Positions 12,689-15,555 of a stretch of DNA of 15,555 bases are shown piece by piece. Numbering within the stretch: the first letter of the stretch is position 1; every line of letters begins with the position of its first letter. The notes under the pieces were generated by a model. That model saw nothing but the letters and a program-made list of their open reading frames with translations. It did not search any database and had not been told where the DNA came from. Position numbers and translations under genes: made by a program. The DNA is from Bacteroidales bacterium UBA4243 (lineage in GTDB: Bacteria > Bacteroidota > Bacteroidia > Bacteroidales > F082), in contig DGXB01000025.1 of the NCBI GenBank assembly GCA_002396205.1, positions 1 to 15,555 of the forward strand, in the 5' to 3' direction.

Positions 12689-14905
12689 TCAATCAATTCT
12701 AACCACTTCCATAATGCCATCGATGGCTTTTATCTTGTTCATCAGCAGTTCCAGTGCCTCCACATCGGAGATTTGGAGCACAATTTTGCCTTCAAAATAA
12801 CCCTCCTTGTCGCTGTTGAAGACGATGTTTTTCATATTCAGTTCCGAGTCTTCCGAAACCACCTTCGTGATTTTGCCCAAAAGTCCCATCACGTCGCGCC
12901 CGAAGATGCGTATGGTGGCTTGCGAACCTTGCTCCTCTATCCCGTTCCACTTCACGTTGATGATGCGATAGCCATAACGTTGCTGCATACTCTTGGCGTT
13001 GGGGCAATTGGTGCGGTGGATGCTGATGGTGCCCTCGTTGGTGACGAAGCCAAACACATGGTCGCCTGGGATGGGGTTGCAGCATTTGGCCAACTTGTAG
13101 GTCACGTTGTCGATGTCCTCGCCTATCGAGAGGGCTTCGGCGGCCTCGGCTTGTATTTCCTTCTTGCCCGTCTCAATCAGTTCAGGCACAGGTTTTTCCG
13201 ACTTTTCTGCATTTTCGCCAAACTTCGTGGTCAGGATGCGCTTCACGTCGGCAAGGTCGATTTTCTCGGTCGAGATTTGATGGTATAGTTGCAGCGAGTT
13301 TTCGAGCTTGAACTCTTTCACAAGCATGTCGACCACGGTTTCCGAGAAAGGCAACTTCCAGTTTTTCAGTCTGCGCTGCAACATGCCCTTGCCCAATTCC
13401 GACTCTTTCAGTTCCTGCTCCTTGAGGTAGCGGCGAATCTTGTTCTTGGCTTTCTCCGTCACAACTGCGTTGAGCCAGTCGGCACGCGGCGACTGCTTCT
13501 TGCTCGTGATGATTTCCACCTTGTCGCCGTTCTTTAGCTCGTGTCGGATGGGTACCATGCGCCCGTTGACGCGTGCTCCGTTGCAGGTCTCGCCCACGCG
13601 GGTGTGCACCTCATAGGCAAAGTCGAGCACCGTGGAGCCGATGGGCAACTGCTTTAGGTCACCTTCAGGCGTGAAAATGAAGATCTTATCGGACTTGTAT
13701 ATCTTTCTGTACGAGTTCTCGAACGACACCAGACCCGGGTTTTCCAACACCTCGCGCACGTTGAGAAGCCATTCCTCGGAGGTTTGCTTTTCACCTTTAT
13801 ATAAATAGTGTGCTGCCTGTCCCGTTTCGGCGATGTCGTCCATGCGCGTGGTGCGGATCTGCACCTCAAACCACAGCTTGTCGTCATATTTCACCGTCGT
13901 GTGCAGCGACTCGTAGCCCGTGGCCTTTGGCTTGGTGATCCAGTCGCGAAGGCGTTCGGGCATAGGGTCATAGATATTGGTGATGGCCGAATAAACGCTC
14001 CAGCAGCACTCCTGCTCGTCCTTCAGGGCACAGCGGATGATGACCCTTGCCGCCATCAGGTCGTAGACCTCCTCGAACGGCACGTTTTGGGCCTTCATCT
14101 TGGCGTAGATCGACGGAATCGACTTCAATCGCCACTTGATGGAATAGGCGAACTTGGGCTTGCCGTTCTTCTTGGTACGCTCCAATTCGGCATCGATGGC
14201 CTCCGAGATGCTTGCGATGAACAGCTCAGCCGTTTGCTTGCGAGCCTCGCTGGTAGCCTCAATCTTGGCTTCAATCTCGTGGTACACCTCTGGGCTTTCA
14301 TACAGCATCAGCTTGGCCTCAAGCTCGGCTTTCAGCTTGTAAAGTCCCAAACGGTGGACTATAGGGATGTAGATGTACTTTATTTCATGGAAATACTTCG
14401 CGAGGCGGTCTGGGTCGACATCATTCTGATTGCGAACGTCATACACACGATGCACGATTTTCAGCAACACGGCCCGCATGTCCTCGATGAGCGAGAGGAA
14501 CATCACCTGGAAATTGTCGGAGTTGTAGGCCACCTTTTCGGTATCGAGCTTCGAGATGTCGCTGAAATCCTCGAGCACGATAGCCACGGTCTTCCCGAAC
14601 TCCTTTTCCAGCTCCTTGATGCTCACATTCTCCTTATAGTCAATGCCGTGGAGGAACGAGGCGGCCACGGAGATGTAGCCCAAGCCCACCTCAAGCACAG
14701 CGATGCGTCCCATCTCGATAAGGTGAAGCATATAGGCCTTGCCCGACACCAAGTACTTGCCGTCGTACTTCTCAAGACAATAGCGGTAGGCCTTGTCGAT
14801 CAGCGCCAGATGCTCGGGCGCGTTGACAAAGGGATGGATGTCGGCCAACATCGACTCATAGGCCCGTTGGATGGCCAGAATTTCCAATGAAGAATAGCCC
14901 GCCAT
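12689..14905 (-). CDS. Long RelA/SpoT homologue, synthetase intact, hydrolase degenerate
   Basis: The 738-residue protein has the full RelA/SpoT layout: HD region (about 45-170), synthetase (about 240-370), TGS (407-468), a CC/H/C zinc-finger-like region (C608, C609, C634) and ACT (663-738). Synthetase motifs are intact: R259-x-K261...K269, D282, GYESLHTTV, and E347-x-Q-x-R351. In the HD region H61 and H86 remain, but the HD aspartate is G87, the ED pair is Y90-K91, and the distal metal aspartate is H152. It should make but not hydrolyse (p)ppGpp, with TGS and ACT sensing stalled ribosomes. The catalytic loop reads R318-L-R320-D321, like the RxKD type of bifunctional enzymes rather than the ExDD of E. 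coli RelA. Its ATG overlaps the clpS stop (TGATG). The name relA is avoided because orthology is not shown. Confidence 0.92.
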   Translation of the reverse strand: MAGYSSLEILAIQRAYESMLADIHPFVNAPEHLALIDKAYRYCLEKYDGKYLVSGKAYMLHLIEMGRIAVLEVGLGYISVAASFLHGIDYKENVSIKELEKEFGKTVAIVLEDFSDISKLDTEKVAYNSDNFQVMFLSLIEDMRAVLLKIVHRVYDVRNQNDVDPDRLAKYFHEIKYIYIPIVHRLGLYKLKAELEAKLMLYESPEVYHEIEAKIEATSEARKQTAELFIASISEAIDAELERTKKNGKPKFAYSIKWRLKSIPSIYAKMKAQNVPFEEVYDLMAARVIIRCALKDEQECCWSVYSAITNIYDPMPERLRDWITKPKATGYESLHTTVKYDDKLWFEVQIRTTRMDDIAETGQAAHYLYKGEKQTSEEWLLNVREVLENPGLVSFENSYRKIYKSDKIFIFTPEGDLKQLPIGSTVLDFAYEVHTRVGETCNGARVNGRMVPIRHELKNGDKVEIITSKKQSPRADWLNAVVTEKAKNKIRRYLKEQELKESELGKGMLQRRLKNWKLPFSETVVDMLVKEFKLENSLQLYHQISTEKIDLADVKRILTTKFGENAEKSEKPVPELIETGKKEIQAEAAEALSIGEDIDNVTYKLAKCCNPIPGDHVFGFVTNEGTISIHRTNCPNAKSMQQRYGYRIINVKWNGIEEQGSQATIRIFGRDVMGLLGKITKVVSEDSELNMKNIVFNSDKEGYFEGKIVLQISDVEALELLMNKIKAIDGIMEVVRID

Positions 14906-15180
14906 CAGTCCGTGATTTTAACCGTCAGTTGATGTCCAAGCAAAATGTCGTAATACGGCTTCAGCTCCTCGAAGCTGCCGTGCATCACTGCGCATTTGCC
15001 TTTGTAGTGCGTGATCCAGGCGCAGGTCTCGGCCTGCTCGCGGGTATGGTGGCACACCTTCATCAAGGTGTCGATGACATATTCAAAAGTGTTCACATCG
15101 TCGTTGATGAGGAGCAGACTCTTCTCATTCTCAATAAGTTCCTCCTCCAGCACTTCAATATCTTCCTGTTCCTTGTTCAT
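14905..15180 (-). CDS. clpS: ATP-dependent Clp protease adaptor ClpS
   Basis: The 91-residue protein has an acidic N-terminal tail followed by the ClpS core. LLLINDDVNTFEYVIDTL is the substrate-pocket signature, HYKGKCAVMHG carries the conserved histidine of the N-degron pocket, and the C-terminus LLGHQLTVKI fits the family. ClpS docks on ClpA- or ClpC-type unfoldases and delivers proteins bearing destabilising N-terminal residues. The ATG at 15178-15180 is chosen; a TTG three codons upstream is possible but less likely. Its stop codon overlaps the start of the RelA/SpoT homologue by one base. Upstream, TACTTTTA (15206-15213) is one mismatch from a -7 box. Confidence 0.9.
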   Translation of the reverse strand: MNKEQEDIEVLEEELIENEKSLLLINDDVNTFEYVIDTLMKVCHHTREQAETCAWITHYKGKCAVMHGSFEELKPYYDILLGHQLTVKITD

Positions 15181-15265
15181 GGCTTCCAATCAGATTTTTC
15201 GGGGGTAAAAGTACGCATTATTTGCGAATCGGTATATGTAAAAACGTCCTAAATGTTTTTTTTCT

Positions 15266-15273
15266 TACTTTTG
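15266..15273 (+). promoter_or_regulatory. Putative -7 box for the flippase-like gene
   Basis: TACTTTTG is an exact TAnnTTTG match 22 bp before the ATG. No TTG is seen at the proper -33 distance. Confidence 0.45.
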
Positions 15274-15295
15274 CCCGTCGAATTTCGGAAAAAGA

Positions 15296-15555
15296 ATGCA
15301 GAACCGTTTCATCAAAAATATCATCTTCCTGCTGTTTCTCAACTTGTTGGTGAAGCCGTTCTGGATCCTCGGCATCGACCGCGAGGTGCAGAACCTGCTC
15401 GGCGACGCCTCCTACGGCACCTACCAGGCCCTCTTCAACTTCTCCTACCTCTTTTATATACTGCTCGACCTCGGCATCACCAACTTCAACAGCCGCGCCG
15501 TCGCGCAAGACCCCAAGAACCTCTCGAAACACTTCGGCGGCCTCACCGAAATCAA
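15296..15555 (+). CDS. Polysaccharide flippase-like membrane protein, partial (runs off right edge)
   Basis: Only the first 86 residues are visible. They start MQNRFIKNII with a first hydrophobic helix (about 8-25), then the motif GDASYGTYQALFNFSYLFYILLDLGITN with a second helix, and SRAVAQDPKNLSKHF. This LGxxxYGxYxAL...LLDLG pattern is typical of the N-terminus of oligosaccharide flippases (Wzx-like, MOP superfamily), which move lipid-linked sugars across the inner membrane for O-antigen, capsule or exopolysaccharide. No glycosyltransferases are in view, so whether it heads a polysaccharide locus cannot be judged. It is divergent from clpS across a 115-bp gap. The start is placed at the ATG just after a TAnnTTTG box. 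Confidence 0.78.
   Translation, partial: MQNRFIKNIIFLLFLNLLVKPFWILGIDREVQNLLGDASYGTYQALFNFSYLFYILLDLGITNFNSRAVAQDPKNLSKHFGGLTEI

Noticed and set aside
13808..14890. A 360-codon plus-strand open frame antisense to the RelA/SpoT homologue
   Set aside because: No motifs are seen, and the opposite strand encodes intact synthetase motifs throughout.

Overview
The window looks like Bacteroidota chromosome, most likely order Bacteroidales. The evidence is repeated -7 promoter boxes of the TAnnTTTG type, mostly absent or weak Shine-Dalgarno sequences, A/T-rich leaders, a type IX secretion cargo protein with a C-terminal sorting domain, a Bacteroidota-style lipocalin-like lipoprotein, and short palindromic repeats in the gaps. 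I see no phage, transposase, integrase or CRISPR array. The genus cannot be told from the sequence.

Layout, left to right. (1) Bases 1-1313, minus strand: a three-gene operon in the order RsbW-like ATPase/kinase, STAS anti-sigma antagonist, and a RelA/SpoT-domain (p)ppGpp synthetase that runs off the left edge. (2) 1434-3257, minus: an AMP-forming long-chain acyl-CoA ligase, divergent from a small 4'-phosphopantetheinyl transferase (3420-3992, plus). (3) 4001-8269, minus: carbamate kinase, a lipocalin-like lipoprotein and a PMCA-type Ca2+ P-type ATPase. (4) 8380-9753, plus: an uncharacterised TerB-like protein whose C-terminus looks like a winged helix, divergent from the ATPase. (5) 9827-10600, minus: peptidase E. 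(6) 10808-10986, plus: tRNA-Arg(ACG) and tRNA-Glu(CTC) with a consensus promoter and a strong terminator. (7) 11040-15180, minus: ClpS, then a long RelA/SpoT homologue, then a CotH-family protein with a signal peptide and a T9SS sorting domain. (8) 15296 to the right edge, plus: start of a polysaccharide flippase-like membrane protein.

The main theme is alarmone signalling. Two different (p)ppGpp synthetases lie about 12 kb apart, and each starts inside the stop codon of its upstream partner (TGATG): one after a STAS protein, the other after ClpS. The first arrangement suggests that a partner-switching module controls alarmone synthesis, which is the best candidate here for an under-described system. 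The long enzyme has intact synthetase motifs but has lost most hydrolase metal and catalytic residues, so it should be synthetase-only. Other notable items are a TerB/winged-helix fusion facing a Ca2+ pump across interleaved promoters, a terminator hairpin inside the end of a coding sequence, and a repeat embedded in frame in the CotH linker.
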